NCBI RefSeq assembly: GCF_030814015.1
Contig: NZ_JAUSUL010000002.1
Span: 62,001-126,000 of the forward strand
Direction of reading: 5' to 3'
DNA: 64,000 nucleotides
DNA from: Amorphus orientalis
Lineage (GTDB): Bacteria > Pseudomonadota > Alphaproteobacteria > Rhizobiales > Amorphaceae
In this document: piece by piece, positions 47,694 through 57,017 of the stretch
Layout of the letters: each line of letters opens with the position of its first letter
How positions within the stretch are numbered: position 1 is the stretch's first letter
Program-made: the position numbers and the translations under genes
The notes under the pieces: generated by a model
What the model was told of the DNA's origin: nothing
What the model saw: only the letters and a program-made list of their open reading frames with translations
Database searches by the model: none

Positions 47694-49556
47694 ATGATGC
47701 GTATTTTTCCGCTCGGTGTGGCCGCGTTCTTGACCGCAGCAGCGGCAGCGACGACCGCGCCGGTCCTCGCCCAGGAGCCCCAGTGGCGCCATGCCTCGGC
47801 GCTGACCGGGCAGCCGAAATACTCCGAAGGCTTTGACCACTTCGACTACGTGAACCCCGACGCGCCGAAAGGGGGGACGATCCGGCTTCACAGCGTCGGC
47901 TCGTTCGACAACCTCAATTTCGTGCCGCGCAAGGGCGATCCGGCACTCGGCCTCGGTCTCATCTACGATACGCTGATGGAGCCGGCCTACGACGAGCTGG
48001 ATATTTCCGCCGACTACGGCCTTCTGGCCGAAGCGGTGCAGTATCCGAAGGATGCCTCCTGGGTGAAGTACCGCCTGCGCGAAGGTGCGCGCTGGCACGA
48101 CGGCGAGCCGATCACGCCGGACGACGTGGTGTGGTCGTTCGAGGTGCTGACGGAGAACAATCCCGGTCAGGCCTTCTACTACCGCCATGTGGAAAAGGCC
48201 GAAGTGACCGGCGAGCGCGAGGTCACCTTCACGTTCGACCAGGCCGGCAACCGCGAGCTTCCCCACATCGTCGGCCAGTTGCCGATCCTGCCGAAACATT
48301 ACTGGACGGCAGAAGGCCGCGACATCACCGCTTCGACGGTGGAGGCGCCGCTCGGCTCCGGCCCGTACCGCATCGGCTCGGTCGTTCCCGGACGCTCGAT
48401 CACCTACGAACGCGTCGACGACTATTGGGGCAAGGATCTGCCGACCAAGCTCGGAACCAACAATTTCGACGAGATCCGCTACGAGTATTACCGCGACGCG
48501 GACGTGGCCCGTCAGGCGTTCAAGGCCGACGAATACGACTGGTATCAGGAGCTTTCGGCCAACCGCTGGGCCACCCAGTACGATTTCCCGGCCATCGACA
48601 AGGGCTGGGTGAAGAAGCTCGAATTTCCCGACGTCGGGTCCGGGCGCATGCAGGGCTACACGTTCAACCTGCGCCGGGAGAAGTTCCAGGATCCTCGGCT
48701 GCGCCGCGCCTTCAACCTCGCCTATGACTTCGAAAGCTCCAACGAGCGGCTCTCCTACGGCCTCAACGAGCGGATCGATTCCTACTTCGCCGGAACCGAT
48801 CTCGCCGCCTCCGGCCTGCCGGAAGGCGAGGAGCTGGAGATCCTGAAGAGCGTCGAGGAGGAAGTCGACGGGGAGGGAATTCCCCAGACCGTCTTCACCG
48901 AGCCTTACGACCTTCCGGTCGGCGGATCGCCCCAGGCGTTGCGGGCCAACCTGCGCGAGGCCTCGCGGCTTCTCAAGGAAGCGGGCTACGAACTGCGCAA
49001 CGGCAAGCTGACCGATACGGAGACGGGCGAGCCGCTCCAGGTGGAGATCCTGCTGTCGTCGCCCGGCGCCGAGCGCGGTGCACTCGCCTACAAGGCGGAT
49101 CTGGAGAAGCTCGGCATCGGCGTTCAGCTGAGGACGGTCGACAGCTCCCAGTACGTGCGCCGGGTTCGGGCCCGCGACTTCGACATCGCGATCTTCGTCT
49201 GGGGACAGTCGCTGTCGCCGGGCAACGAGCAGAACGAGTACTGGGGCTCCGAGGCGGCCGACCGGCCGGGCTCCCAGAACTATGCCGGCATCAAGAATCC
49301 GGCCATCGACGCCCTGATCCAGCGCATCGTCTTCGCCGACGACCGCGAGACGCTGGTCGCCGCAACCCACGCGCTCGACCGGGTGCTGCTCCACAACGAG
49401 TATGTCGTGCCCCAATTCCGGGCGCCGAACGACCGCATCGTCTACTGGGATCGGATCGACCATCCCGAGACGCTGCCGAAGTTCACCCCCGGTTTCCCGA
49501 CGATCTGGTGGTATGACGAGGAGAAGGCCGCCCGAATCGCGAGGGAAAAGAATTGA
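47694..49556 (+). CDS. yejA: Extracellular solute-binding protein, family 5 (YejA-like), first copy
   Basis: 620 residues with a Sec signal peptide (1-26, ending APVLA). SEGFDHFDYVNPDAPKGGTI is the YejA-type entry, RLREGARWHDGEPITPDDVV and WSFEVLTENNPGQAFYYRHV the family 5 core, and LGSGPYRIGSVVPGRSITYE the later block. ELSANRWATQYDFPAIDKGW and PFSP-like endings agree. YejABEF imports oligopeptides and microcin C in enteric bacteria. A second binding protein gene overlaps its stop codon (TTGA), then permeases and ATPase follow, so it heads the operon. An ATG one codon later could be the start. Confidence 0.92.
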   Translation: MMRIFPLGVAAFLTAAAAATTAPVLAQEPQWRHASALTGQPKYSEGFDHFDYVNPDAPKGGTIRLHSVGSFDNLNFVPRKGDPALGLGLIYDTLMEPAYDELDISADYGLLAEAVQYPKDASWVKYRLREGARWHDGEPITPDDVVWSFEVLTENNPGQAFYYRHVEKAEVTGEREVTFTFDQAGNRELPHIVGQLPILPKHYWTAEGRDITASTVEAPLGSGPYRIGSVVPGRSITYERVDDYWGKDLPTKLGTNNFDEIRYEYYRDADVARQAFKADEYDWYQELSANRWATQYDFPAIDKGWVKKLEFPDVGSGRMQGYTFNLRREKFQDPRLRRAFNLAYDFESSNERLSYGLNERIDSYFAGTDLAASGLPEGEELEILKSVEEEVDGEGIPQTVFTEPYDLPVGGSPQALRANLREASRLLKEAGYELRNGKLTDTETGEPLQVEILLSSPGAERGALAYKADLEKLGIGVQLRTVDSSQYVRRVRARDFDIAIFVWGQSLSPGNEQNEYWGSEAADRPGSQNYAGIKNPAIDALIQRIVFADDRETLVAATHALDRVLLHNEYVVPQFRAPNDRIVYWDRIDHPETLPKFTPGFPTIWWYDEEKAARIAREKN

Positions 49557-51460
49557 GCGTCCGCCGCTCGCTTCCCGTCTCCCGCCGCGGCGCACTGAAA
49601 ATCGGTGCGCTCGGCGCCTTCGCGTTCGGGGCGTCGGCGCTGCCGTTCAGGCTCGCCGCCGCCCAGCAAGCCTCCGCACCGGCCGGCGGCGCCGGCCGTC
49701 ACGGCCTGTCGGTTTTCGGCGATCTCGCCCTGCCGCCGGATTTTTCGCAGTTTCCCTACGTGGATCCGGACGCGCCGAAGGGCGGAACGCTGCGCATCCT
49801 GCCCTCCCAGTGGGGCTTCAATCAGAACCCGCTCACCTACAACACCTTCAACACGTTCATCCTGGCCGGCGACGCGCCGCCGATGATGGAGATGTGCTTC
49901 GACACGCTGATGGTGCGCCAGCTCGACGAGCCTGACGCCGTCTACGGGCTGGTGGCCGACACCGTTTCGGTCTCCGACGACGAGAAGACCTTCTCCTTTC
50001 ACCTCAGGCCCGAAGCACGGTTTCACGACGGCTCCCCGCTCACGGCCGAGGACGTCGCCTTTTCCCTTCAGACGCTTCGTGACGAGGGACATCCCTCGCT
50101 GCGCCAGGTGCTGAGCTGGATGGAGCGAGCCGAGGTGGAGGATGCGGAAACCGTCGTCGTGGTGCTCAAGCCGGAGGCCAGCAACCGCCTGCCGCCGACG
50201 ATCGCGACCATGCCGATCCTGTCGAAGGCCTACTACACCGAGAACGACTTCCAGCGCTCCAGCCTTGAGCCGCCGCTGTCGTCCGGCCCTTACAGGGTCG
50301 GCGAGCACGAGACCGGCCGCTACGTGAATTATGAGCGCGTTGCCGACTGGTGGGCGGCCGATCTGCCGGTGTCCCGCGGGCAGCACAATTTCGATATCGT
50401 CCGCGTGGAATTCTTCCGGGATCGCCAGATCGCGTTCCAGGCGCTGACCAACGGGACGCTGACCTTCCGCGAGGAATCGATCTCCAAGAACTGGGTCACG
50501 GCCTACGATTTTCCGGCGGTGCGCGACGGCGAGGTCATCAAGAACGAGTTCCCCGACAATCGTCCGTCGGGCGCCCAGGGTTGGTTCATCAACACCCGCC
50601 GCAAGAAATTCGCCGATCCGCGCACCCGGCAGGCGCTGGGGCTCGCTTTCGATTTCCAGTGGACCAACGAGAACCTGTTCTACGGCCTCTACGAGCGGGT
50701 TGCCTCGTTCTTCGAGAACTCCGACATGATGGCGGAGGGGATGCCGAGCGAGGCGGAGCTCGCGCTCATGGAGCCTTTGCGCGACCAGATCCCGGAGGCC
50801 GCGTTCGGTGAGGCCTGGACGCCCCCGGTTTCCGACGGTTCAGGGTCGGACCGCACCCTGCTGCGCGAGGCCAATGACCTGCTGATGCAGGCGGGCTGGC
50901 AGCGCGACGGCCGCAATCTCGTCGACGCGGACGGCAACCCGTTCACCATCGAGCTTCTGGGCAACAGTCCCAGCTTCGAGCGGATCGTGCAGCCCTATGC
51001 GCGCAATCTGGAGCGTCTCGGCATCCAGATGAATTTCCGGCTGGTCGATCCCGCCCAGTTCCAGTCGCGCCTGAACGGGTTCGATTTCGACATGGTGGGG
51101 CGGCGCTTTGCCCTGAGCGCGACGCCCGGCGAAGGCATCCGGGAGTTCTGGACGTCGGAGGCGGCCGACACCGACGGGTCGTCCAACCTGTCCGGTATCC
51201 GCAATCCGGCGATCGATGCGCTGGTGGCGAAACTCGTCAATGCTCCGACCCGCGAGGACATGGTGACGGCCGCCCGTGCCCTCGACCGTGTTCTGCGCGT
51301 CGGGTTCTACTGGGTGCCGAACTGGTACAGCGCCACCCACCGGGTGGCGTACTGGGATCTGTTCGGTTACCCGGAGAAGACGCCGCACTACGCCTTCCCG
51401 GTGGCCGCCACCTGGTGGTGGGATGCCGACAAGGCGGCCGCCCTCGGACGCGACGGATAG
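49553..51460 (+). CDS. Extracellular solute-binding protein, family 5 (YejA-like), second copy with Tat-like leader
   Basis: 635 residues from TTG 49553, which overlaps the preceding stop (TTGA) and implies translational coupling. The leader has VSRRGALKIGALGAFAFG, a twin-arginine (SRRxxLK) type signal, unlike the Sec leader of the preceding protein. LPPDFSQFPYVDPDAPKGGT, FHLRPEARFHDGSPLTAEDV and LSSGPYRVGEHETGRYVNYE match the family. The two proteins are clear paralogues in tandem but diverged along the whole length. They may widen ligand range or fold in different compartments before export. Confidence 0.92.
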   Translation: MSVRRSLPVSRRGALKIGALGAFAFGASALPFRLAAAQQASAPAGGAGRHGLSVFGDLALPPDFSQFPYVDPDAPKGGTLRILPSQWGFNQNPLTYNTFNTFILAGDAPPMMEMCFDTLMVRQLDEPDAVYGLVADTVSVSDDEKTFSFHLRPEARFHDGSPLTAEDVAFSLQTLRDEGHPSLRQVLSWMERAEVEDAETVVVVLKPEASNRLPPTIATMPILSKAYYTENDFQRSSLEPPLSSGPYRVGEHETGRYVNYERVADWWAADLPVSRGQHNFDIVRVEFFRDRQIAFQALTNGTLTFREESISKNWVTAYDFPAVRDGEVIKNEFPDNRPSGAQGWFINTRRKKFADPRTRQALGLAFDFQWTNENLFYGLYERVASFFENSDMMAEGMPSEAELALMEPLRDQIPEAAFGEAWTPPVSDGSGSDRTLLREANDLLMQAGWQRDGRNLVDADGNPFTIELLGNSPSFERIVQPYARNLERLGIQMNFRLVDPAQFQSRLNGFDFDMVGRRFALSATPGEGIREFWTSEAADTDGSSNLSGIRNPAIDALVAKLVNAPTREDMVTAARALDRVLRVGFYWVPNWYSATHRVAYWDLFGYPEKTPHYAFPVAATWWWDADKAAALGRDG

Positions 51461-51472
51461 GAACAGCGCTGC

Positions 51473-52630
51473 ATGGCCTCCTACATCGTTCGGCGACTGC
51501 TGCTGATCGTTCCGACCCTGCTCGGGATCATGCTGATCTCGTTCCTGGTTGTGCAGTTCGCGCCCGGCGGCCCGGTCGAACGCGTCATCGCCCAGCTCCA
51601 GGGAATGGACGTGTCCGCCACCGCCCGCATCTCCGGGGGAGGCGGCGATTTCGGCGGTGGCTCGGAACCGGGCGCGTCGAGTTCCGGAGCATCCGACAGC
51701 GTGACCTCGCGCTATCGCGGCGCTCAGGGCCTCGATCCGGAGTTCATTCTCGAGCTGGAGCAGCAGTTCGGCTTCGACAAGCCACCCGTCGAGCGCTTCC
51801 TGCTGATGATCTGGAACTATATCCGCTTCGATTTCGGGGAGAGCTATTTCCGCGACATCGGCGTTCTGGAACTGATCGCGGAGAAGCTTCCGGTCTCCAT
51901 CTCCCTCGGGCTGTGGATGACCCTGATTTCCTACGGCATCTCCATCCCGCTCGGCATTTCCAAGGCGGTGCGCGACGGCTCGCGCTTCGACGTTTGGACC
52001 TCCGGCGTCATCATCGTCGGCTACGCGATCCCGGGCTTCTTGTTCGCCGTGCTGCTGATCGTCCTGTTCGCCGGCGGGTCCTTCTATGACTGGTTTCCGT
52101 TACGGGGGCTCTTGTCGGAAGGGGTGCGCGGGATCACCTGCGCGCCATGGAGCAACGCCTTCGACGCCCAGCGCTGTGTCACCGTCGTCATTCCGGACTA
52201 TTTCTGGCACCTGACCCTGCCGATCATCGCCATGTCGCTGTCGGCGTTCGCCACGACGACGCTTCTGACGAAGAACTCCTTCCTGGAAGAGATCCGCAAG
52301 CAGTACGTCATGACGGCCCGGATGAAGGGTCTGACCGACCGGCAGGTGCTCTACGGGCATATCTTCCGCAACGCCATGCTGATCATCATCGCCGGCTTTC
52401 CGGGCGCGTTCATCTCCGCCTTCTTCACGGGCTCTCTGCTGATCGAGACCATCTTCTCCCTCGACGGGCTCGGCCTGCTCGGCTTCGAATCCATCATCAA
52501 CCGCGACTACGCCGTGGTCTTCGCGACCCTCTACATCTTCTCGCTGGTGGGCCTGTTCGTGAACCTGATCACGGATCTGACCTATATGTGGGTCGATCCG
52601 CGGATCGACTTCGAGAGCCGGGAGGTCTGA
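51473..52630 (+). CDS. yejB: Peptide ABC transporter permease (YejB-like)
   Basis: 385 residues. MASYIVRRLLLIVPTLLGIM is the typical DppB/YejB start with the first helix. Residues about 50-85 are a Gly/Ser-rich periplasmic insert, seen also in YejB relatives. GFDKPPVERFLLMIWNYIRF follows, and the BPD domain (about 135-375) includes LTLPIIAMSLSAFATTTLLT and RKQYVMTARMKGLTDRQVLY, the EAA-type coupling loop. It starts 13 bases after the second binding-protein gene. Confidence 0.94.
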   Translation: MASYIVRRLLLIVPTLLGIMLISFLVVQFAPGGPVERVIAQLQGMDVSATARISGGGGDFGGGSEPGASSSGASDSVTSRYRGAQGLDPEFILELEQQFGFDKPPVERFLLMIWNYIRFDFGESYFRDIGVLELIAEKLPVSISLGLWMTLISYGISIPLGISKAVRDGSRFDVWTSGVIIVGYAIPGFLFAVLLIVLFAGGSFYDWFPLRGLLSEGVRGITCAPWSNAFDAQRCVTVVIPDYFWHLTLPIIAMSLSAFATTTLLTKNSFLEEIRKQYVMTARMKGLTDRQVLYGHIFRNAMLIIIAGFPGAFISAFFTGSLLIETIFSLDGLGLLGFESIINRDYAVVFATLYIFSLVGLFVNLITDLTYMWVDPRIDFESREV

Positions 52631-52634
52631 CCCG

Positions 52635-53804
52635 GTGGAGGCACGCGTCGATCCATCCAACGAGGAGACGGCCCCGGTGACGTCCGCGCCGGCCACGGGT
52701 AGGGGCGTGCTCAATCTGTCGCCCCTGAACCGGCGGCGCTGGCGCAACTTCCGCGGCCACAGGCGGGGCTACTGGTCGCTCTGGATCTTCCTGGTCCTGT
52801 TCGTCCTGACCCTGTTCGCGGAGTTCCTGGCCAACGACCGGCCGCTCCTGATCTCCTATCAGGGCGAGCTGCTGTCGCCGGTCTTCGTCGACTATCCGGA
52901 GGAGCGGTTCGGCGGCTTCCTTGCGGTGACCGACTATCGCGACCCGTTCATCCAGGAGGAGATCCAGGCCAACGGCTGGATGATCTGGCCGCCGATCCGC
53001 TATTCCTACGCGACGGTCAACAACGAGCTTCCGGTGCCCGCACCCTCTCCGCCGACCTGGATGCTGTCGGCCGCCGAGCGCTGCCAGGGCTACATGGACG
53101 GCGCCGCCGATCCCAACTGCACGCCGTGGAACTGGAACTGGCTCGGCACCGACGATCAGGGCCGCGACGTCGCCGCCCGGCTGATCTACGGCTTCCGGAT
53201 CTCCGTCCTGTTCGGTCTGGTCCTGACCATCCTGTCCTCGATCGTCGGCGTCGGGGCCGGCGCGGTGCAGGGCTACTTCGGTGGCTGGACCGATCTCATC
53301 TTCCAGCGCGTGATCGAGATATGGACCTCGATCCCTGCGCTTTATCTGCTGCTGATCATTTCCTCGATCATCACGCCAAGCTTCTGGGTTCTCTTGGGAA
53401 TCCTGCTCCTGTTCTCCTGGGTCGCGCTGGTGGGCGTGGTGCGCGCGGAGTTCCTGCGTGCGCGAAACTTCGAGTACGTCACCGCGGCCAAGGCGCTCGG
53501 CGTGGGCAACCGCACGATCATGTGGCGCCATCTGCTGCCCAACGCGATGGTGGCGACGCTCACCTTCATGCCGTTCATCCTGAACGGGTCGATCACGACC
53601 CTGACCTCGCTGGACTTTCTGGGCTTCGGTCTGCCGCCGGGCTCGCCGTCGCTCGGCGAGCTGCTCGCCCAGGGCAAGAACAACCTGCAGGCGCCCTGGC
53701 TGGGCATCACGGGCTTCCTCGTGATCTCCATCATGCTGTCGCTGCTGATCTTCATCGGCGAGGCCGTGCGCGACGCGTTCGATCCGCGCAAGACGTTCGT
53801 GTGA
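52635..53804 (+). CDS. yejE: Peptide ABC transporter permease (YejE-like)
   Basis: 389 residues starting at a GTG 4 bases after yejB. LSPLNRRRWRNFRGHRRGYW is the conserved YejE/OppC cytoplasmic start. A large periplasmic segment (about 65-165) with ANDRPLLISYQGELLSPVF precedes WNWLGTDDQGRDVAARLIYG. The BPD domain contains RNFEYVTAAKALGVGNRTIM with HLLPNA next to it, the coupling loop. Family members form the heterodimeric channel with YejB. Confidence 0.94.
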   Translation: MEARVDPSNEETAPVTSAPATGRGVLNLSPLNRRRWRNFRGHRRGYWSLWIFLVLFVLTLFAEFLANDRPLLISYQGELLSPVFVDYPEERFGGFLAVTDYRDPFIQEEIQANGWMIWPPIRYSYATVNNELPVPAPSPPTWMLSAAERCQGYMDGAADPNCTPWNWNWLGTDDQGRDVAARLIYGFRISVLFGLVLTILSSIVGVGAGAVQGYFGGWTDLIFQRVIEIWTSIPALYLLLIISSIITPSFWVLLGILLLFSWVALVGVVRAEFLRARNFEYVTAAKALGVGNRTIMWRHLLPNAMVATLTFMPFILNGSITTLTSLDFLGFGLPPGSPSLGELLAQGKNNLQAPWLGITGFLVISIMLSLLIFIGEAVRDAFDPRKTFV

Positions 53805-53812
53805 GGAAGCCG

Positions 53813-55450
53813 ATGACCGGTCACGAAGAGCTGCTTCAGATCAAGGATCTCGCCGTCTCCTTCCGCCAGGAGGAGGGGGAGCCTGTCGCCGCGCTCAACG
53901 GCGTCACGCTCTCGGTGAAGAAGGGCGAGACCGTCGCGATCGTCGGCGAGTCCGGTTCCGGCAAGTCGATCACGGCCCTGTCCGTGGTCCGGCTCCTGCC
54001 GTATCCGACGGCGTTCCATCCCTCCGGCGAGATCCTGTTCCGCGGCCGCGACCTGCTGAAGGCCTCCGAGCGCGAGATGCGGGGCCTGCGCGGCAACGAC
54101 ATCGCCATGGTCTTCCAGGAGCCGATGACCTCGCTCAACCCGCTGCACGAGGTGGGGCGACAGATCAGCGAGATCCTCCGGGTCCACAAGGGGCTGTCGG
54201 ATGCGGCCGGGCGGGAACGCACGCTGGAGCTTCTCCATGCGGTGGGTATTCCCGATCCCGAGACCCGGCTGAAAAGCTATCCGCATCAGCTCTCCGGCGG
54301 CCAGCGCCAGCGCGTCATGATCGCCATGGCGCTCGCCAACGAGCCGGATCTGCTCATCGCCGACGAGCCGACCACCGCCCTCGACGTCACTGTCGCCGCG
54401 CAGATCCTGGAGCTCCTGAAGGACCTTCAGAACCGGCTCGGCATGGCGATGCTGTTCATCACCCACGACCTCAACACGGTGCGCCGCATCGCCGACCGGG
54501 TCTGCGTGATGACCAAGGGCGACCTGGTGGAGGAAGGACCTGTCACCGAGATCCTCGACCGACCGCAGCACCCCTACACGAAGCACCTGATGGAGGCCGA
54601 ACCCAAGGGCGCGCCGACCAGGACCGATCGCGACGCGCCGACCGTGGTGGAGGCCGACGACCTCAAGGTCTGGTTCCCGATCAAGCGCGGGCTACTGCGT
54701 AAGACGGTGGGCTACGTGAAGGCGGTCGACGGCGCCGACGTGGCGGTTCGGGCCGGCCAGACGCTGGGCGTGGTCGGCGAATCCGGCTCCGGCAAGACCA
54801 CGCTAGGTTTTGCGCTCCTGCGGCTGATCTCGTCGAAGGGCCGCATCGTGTTCCTGGGCAACCAGATCGATGGCTACTCCTGGAAATCGATGCGGCCGCT
54901 CAGGCGCGACATGCAGATCGTCTTTCAGGACCCCTACGGGTCGCTCAGTCCGCGCATGTCGGTGGAAGACATCATCGCCGAGGGCCTCAAGATCCATTTC
55001 CCCGCCCTGTCGGCGCGGGAGCGGGTCGAGCGCGTAATCCGGGTGCTCGACGAGGTCGGCCTCGATGCCGCGACGCGCCACCGCTATCCCCACGAATTCT
55101 CCGGCGGGCAGCGGCAGCGCATTGCGATTGCCCGCGCGCTTGTCCTCGAGCCCAAGTTCCTCATGCTCGACGAGCCGACCTCGGCGCTGGACATGAGCGT
55201 GCAGGCCCAGGTCGTCGACCTGCTGCGCGATCTCCAGCAGCGCCACAACCTGGCCTATCTGTTCATCTCCCACGACCTCAGGGTGGTGCGGGCGCTTGCC
55301 AACGACGTGATCGTCATGCGCCAGGGCAAGGTGGTGGAGGCCGGGCCGGCCGAACGCATCTTCGAGGCCCCGCAGACCGACTACACCAAGGCCCTGATGG
55401 CGGCCGCTTTCCGGCTTGAAACCATGGATACCGGCGCGGTCGCACAGTAG
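53813..55450 (+). CDS. yejF: Peptide ABC transporter double ATPase (YejF-like)
   Basis: 545 residues from ATG 53813, 8 bases after yejE. Two complete nucleotide-binding domains are fused. The first has [40 protein letters not shown] and [12 protein letters not shown]. The second has [40 protein letters not shown] and [26 protein letters not shown] is the peptide-importer C-terminal motif of the first half. It closes the yejA-yejA2-yejB-yejE-yejF operon. The frame is open back to 53126 inside yejE, which is only a shadow. Confidence 0.96.
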   Translation: MTGHEELLQIKDLAVSFRQEEGEPVAALNGVTLSVKKGETVAIVGESGSGKSITALSVVRLLPYPTAFHPSGEILFRGRDLLKASEREMRGLRGNDIAMVFQEPMTSLNPLHEVGRQISEILRVHKGLSDAAGRERTLELLHAVGIPDPETRLKSYPHQLSGGQRQRVMIAMALANEPDLLIADEPTTALDVTVAAQILELLKDLQNRLGMAMLFITHDLNTVRRIADRVCVMTKGDLVEEGPVTEILDRPQHPYTKHLMEAEPKGAPTRTDRDAPTVVEADDLKVWFPIKRGLLRKTVGYVKAVDGADVAVRAGQTLGVVGESGSGKTTLGFALLRLISSKGRIVFLGNQIDGYSWKSMRPLRRDMQIVFQDPYGSLSPRMSVEDIIAEGLKIHFPALSARERVERVIRVLDEVGLDAATRHRYPHEFSGGQRQRIAIARALVLEPKFLMLDEPTSALDMSVQAQVVDLLRDLQQRHNLAYLFISHDLRVVRALANDVIVMRQGKVVEAGPAERIFEAPQTDYTKALMAAAFRLETMDTGAVAQ

Positions 55451-55560
55451 CGCGTCCCGTTGCCGGCCCGTTCAGGTTGTGCGGGCGCGTCCGAATTTTC
55501 TTGAACAGAGCGCGAACCGTCCCCACCTCAAATCCATCGATGGATTTAGTGGGACAGACC

Positions 55561-56016
55561 ATGACCTCAACTCTCGCTCTTCGGCCGGCGTGGACGCCGT
55601 TGACCGTTTTCCTCATGGTGCTCGGCTTCATCGTGTTCTGGCCGCTCGGCCTCGCGATGCTGGCTTACATCCTCTGGGGCGATCATTTTCACCGGGTCGC
55701 GGATGATGCCCGCGGCCATTTCAAGGGATGCTCCCGGAACATGCGCAAGATGAAGGACACCGCCTTCGCCGCCGGCGTCGGCGGCACCGGCAACGTGGCT
55801 TTCGACGAGTACCGCGAGCGCGAGCTCAAGCGGCTCGAAGAGGAACGCCGCAAGCTCGACACCATGCGCGCCGAGTTCGACGACTTCCTGCGCAACCTTC
55901 GCCGTGCGAAGGACCAGGAGGAGTTCGACCGGTTCATGTCGGCTCGTACCAACGGCGATACCTCGCCGCGGATGGAGCCGCAGACCGATCCGGCGACGGC
56001 TCCCGGCCGGGTCTGA
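55561..56016 (+). CDS. DUF2852 membrane protein
   Basis: 151 residues from ATG 55561. One or two hydrophobic helices near the N-terminus (about 10-40; TPLTVFLMVLGFIVFWPLGL, AMLAYILWGD) are followed by a charged coiled-coil region (NVAFDEYRERELKRLEEERR, KLDTMRAEFDDFLRNLRRAK) and a disordered tail. Proteins of this layout are the DUF2852 family, common in alphaproteobacteria and without assigned role. It stands alone, 110 bases after yejF, with two hairpins downstream. Confidence 0.82.
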   Translation: MTSTLALRPAWTPLTVFLMVLGFIVFWPLGLAMLAYILWGDHFHRVADDARGHFKGCSRNMRKMKDTAFAAGVGGTGNVAFDEYRERELKRLEEERRKLDTMRAEFDDFLRNLRRAKDQEEFDRFMSARTNGDTSPRMEPQTDPATAPGRV

Positions 56017-56029
56017 TCAGACCTTTTGC

Positions 56030-56108
56030 GAGCCGGTTTTCCGCCGGCTCGTCTGGATTTCCTGACCTCCAACTTGTTTAAAGGGCCGCCCAGTGCGGCC
56101 CTCTTTTT
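56030..56108 (+). terminator. Terminator region after the DUF2852 gene
   Basis: GAGCCGG/CCGGCTC (56030-56036 with 56044-56050) forms a first hairpin. The stronger one is AGGGCCGC (56082-56089) with GCGGCCCT (56095-56102), loop CCAGT, followed by CTTTTTT to 56109. The second is the likely intrinsic terminator. Confidence 0.85.
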
Positions 56109-56137
56109 TGTCTGTTTGTCACTCGTAAAGGCGCGGC

Positions 56138-56917
56138 ATGCTGTTCTTTCAACGCTACCGATTCGGGAGGTTTGGATTGCGTTGGAATTTGAGGGCGACG
56201 CCCGCTCTGAGAGAAATCGATCTGGATCTGGATGGGACAGCGGTTGCCGTGACGGTGCGCCGCCATGCCAGGGCGCGCCGGACGACATTGCGGATTCCGT
56301 CCATGGGCGCACCGGTCGTGACCGCGCCTGTGGGCATGTCGGACGCGGCGCTGGAGCGCTTCGTGCGGGGCCATGCCGACTGGCTCGCTGACAAGCTGTC
56401 CCGGCAGACGCCGGCGCGTCCGTTCGAGGACGGTGCCTTCGTGCCGGTCCGCGGCGTCGAGCACAGGATCGACCATCATCCGGGCAGGCGCGGCACCATG
56501 TGGCTCGATGAGGACGACGGACAGCCGCTCCTGTGCGTGGCCGGCGAGGAGCAGTATGTCGCCCGCCGGGTGACGGACGGGCTGAAGCGGATGGCGCGCG
56601 CCGATCTCGAGGCGAGCGTGGTGCGCCATGCCGCCGCCGTGAACCGGACGGTCACCAGCCTCAAGGTCAAGGAGACGCGCAGCCAGTGGGGCTCGTGCAC
56701 CAACAAGGGCGCGCTCTCGTTTTCCTGGCGGCTGATCATGGCGCCCCCCTTCGTGCTGGATTATGTGGCGGCCCACGAGGTGGCCCACCTCGTCGAGCAC
56801 AACCATTCCGACCGCTTCTGGCGCCTGACCGAGAAGCTCGCCCCGCAGACCCCGGAGGCCTGTCGCTGGCTGAAACAGCAGGGGCCGCATCTGTTTACCA
56901 TCGGCACCGGCGGGTAA
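56138..56917 (+). CDS. YgjP-like (DUF45, SprT-type) zinc metallopeptidase
   Basis: 259 residues. LDLDGTAVAVTVRRHARARR and TTLRIPSMGAPVVTAPVGMS form the N-terminal beta domain. TSLKVKETRSQWGSCTNKGA with LSFSWRLIMAPPFVLDYVAA leads to HEVAHLVEHNHSDRFW (His about 213 and 217, third His about 224), the zinc HExxH...H site of the YgjP/SprT group. A metallopeptidase or nuclease-associated role is suggested for the family; no substrate known. The ATG at 56138 starts 29 bases after the preceding terminator; the first 25 residues look unconserved. Confidence 0.88.
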   Translation: MLFFQRYRFGRFGLRWNLRATPALREIDLDLDGTAVAVTVRRHARARRTTLRIPSMGAPVVTAPVGMSDAALERFVRGHADWLADKLSRQTPARPFEDGAFVPVRGVEHRIDHHPGRRGTMWLDEDDGQPLLCVAGEEQYVARRVTDGLKRMARADLEASVVRHAAAVNRTVTSLKVKETRSQWGSCTNKGALSFSWRLIMAPPFVLDYVAAHEVAHLVEHNHSDRFWRLTEKLAPQTPEACRWLKQQGPHLFTIGTGG

Positions 56918-57017
56918 GCCCGCTCGGCCGATGGCCGCGCCATGCCGGGTGTGCAGGGGAGGGTCGCGGTGGTGGCGGCTTTGCAGCGGGGGTCAGCTGC
57001 GCTAGCACCGATGGTGC

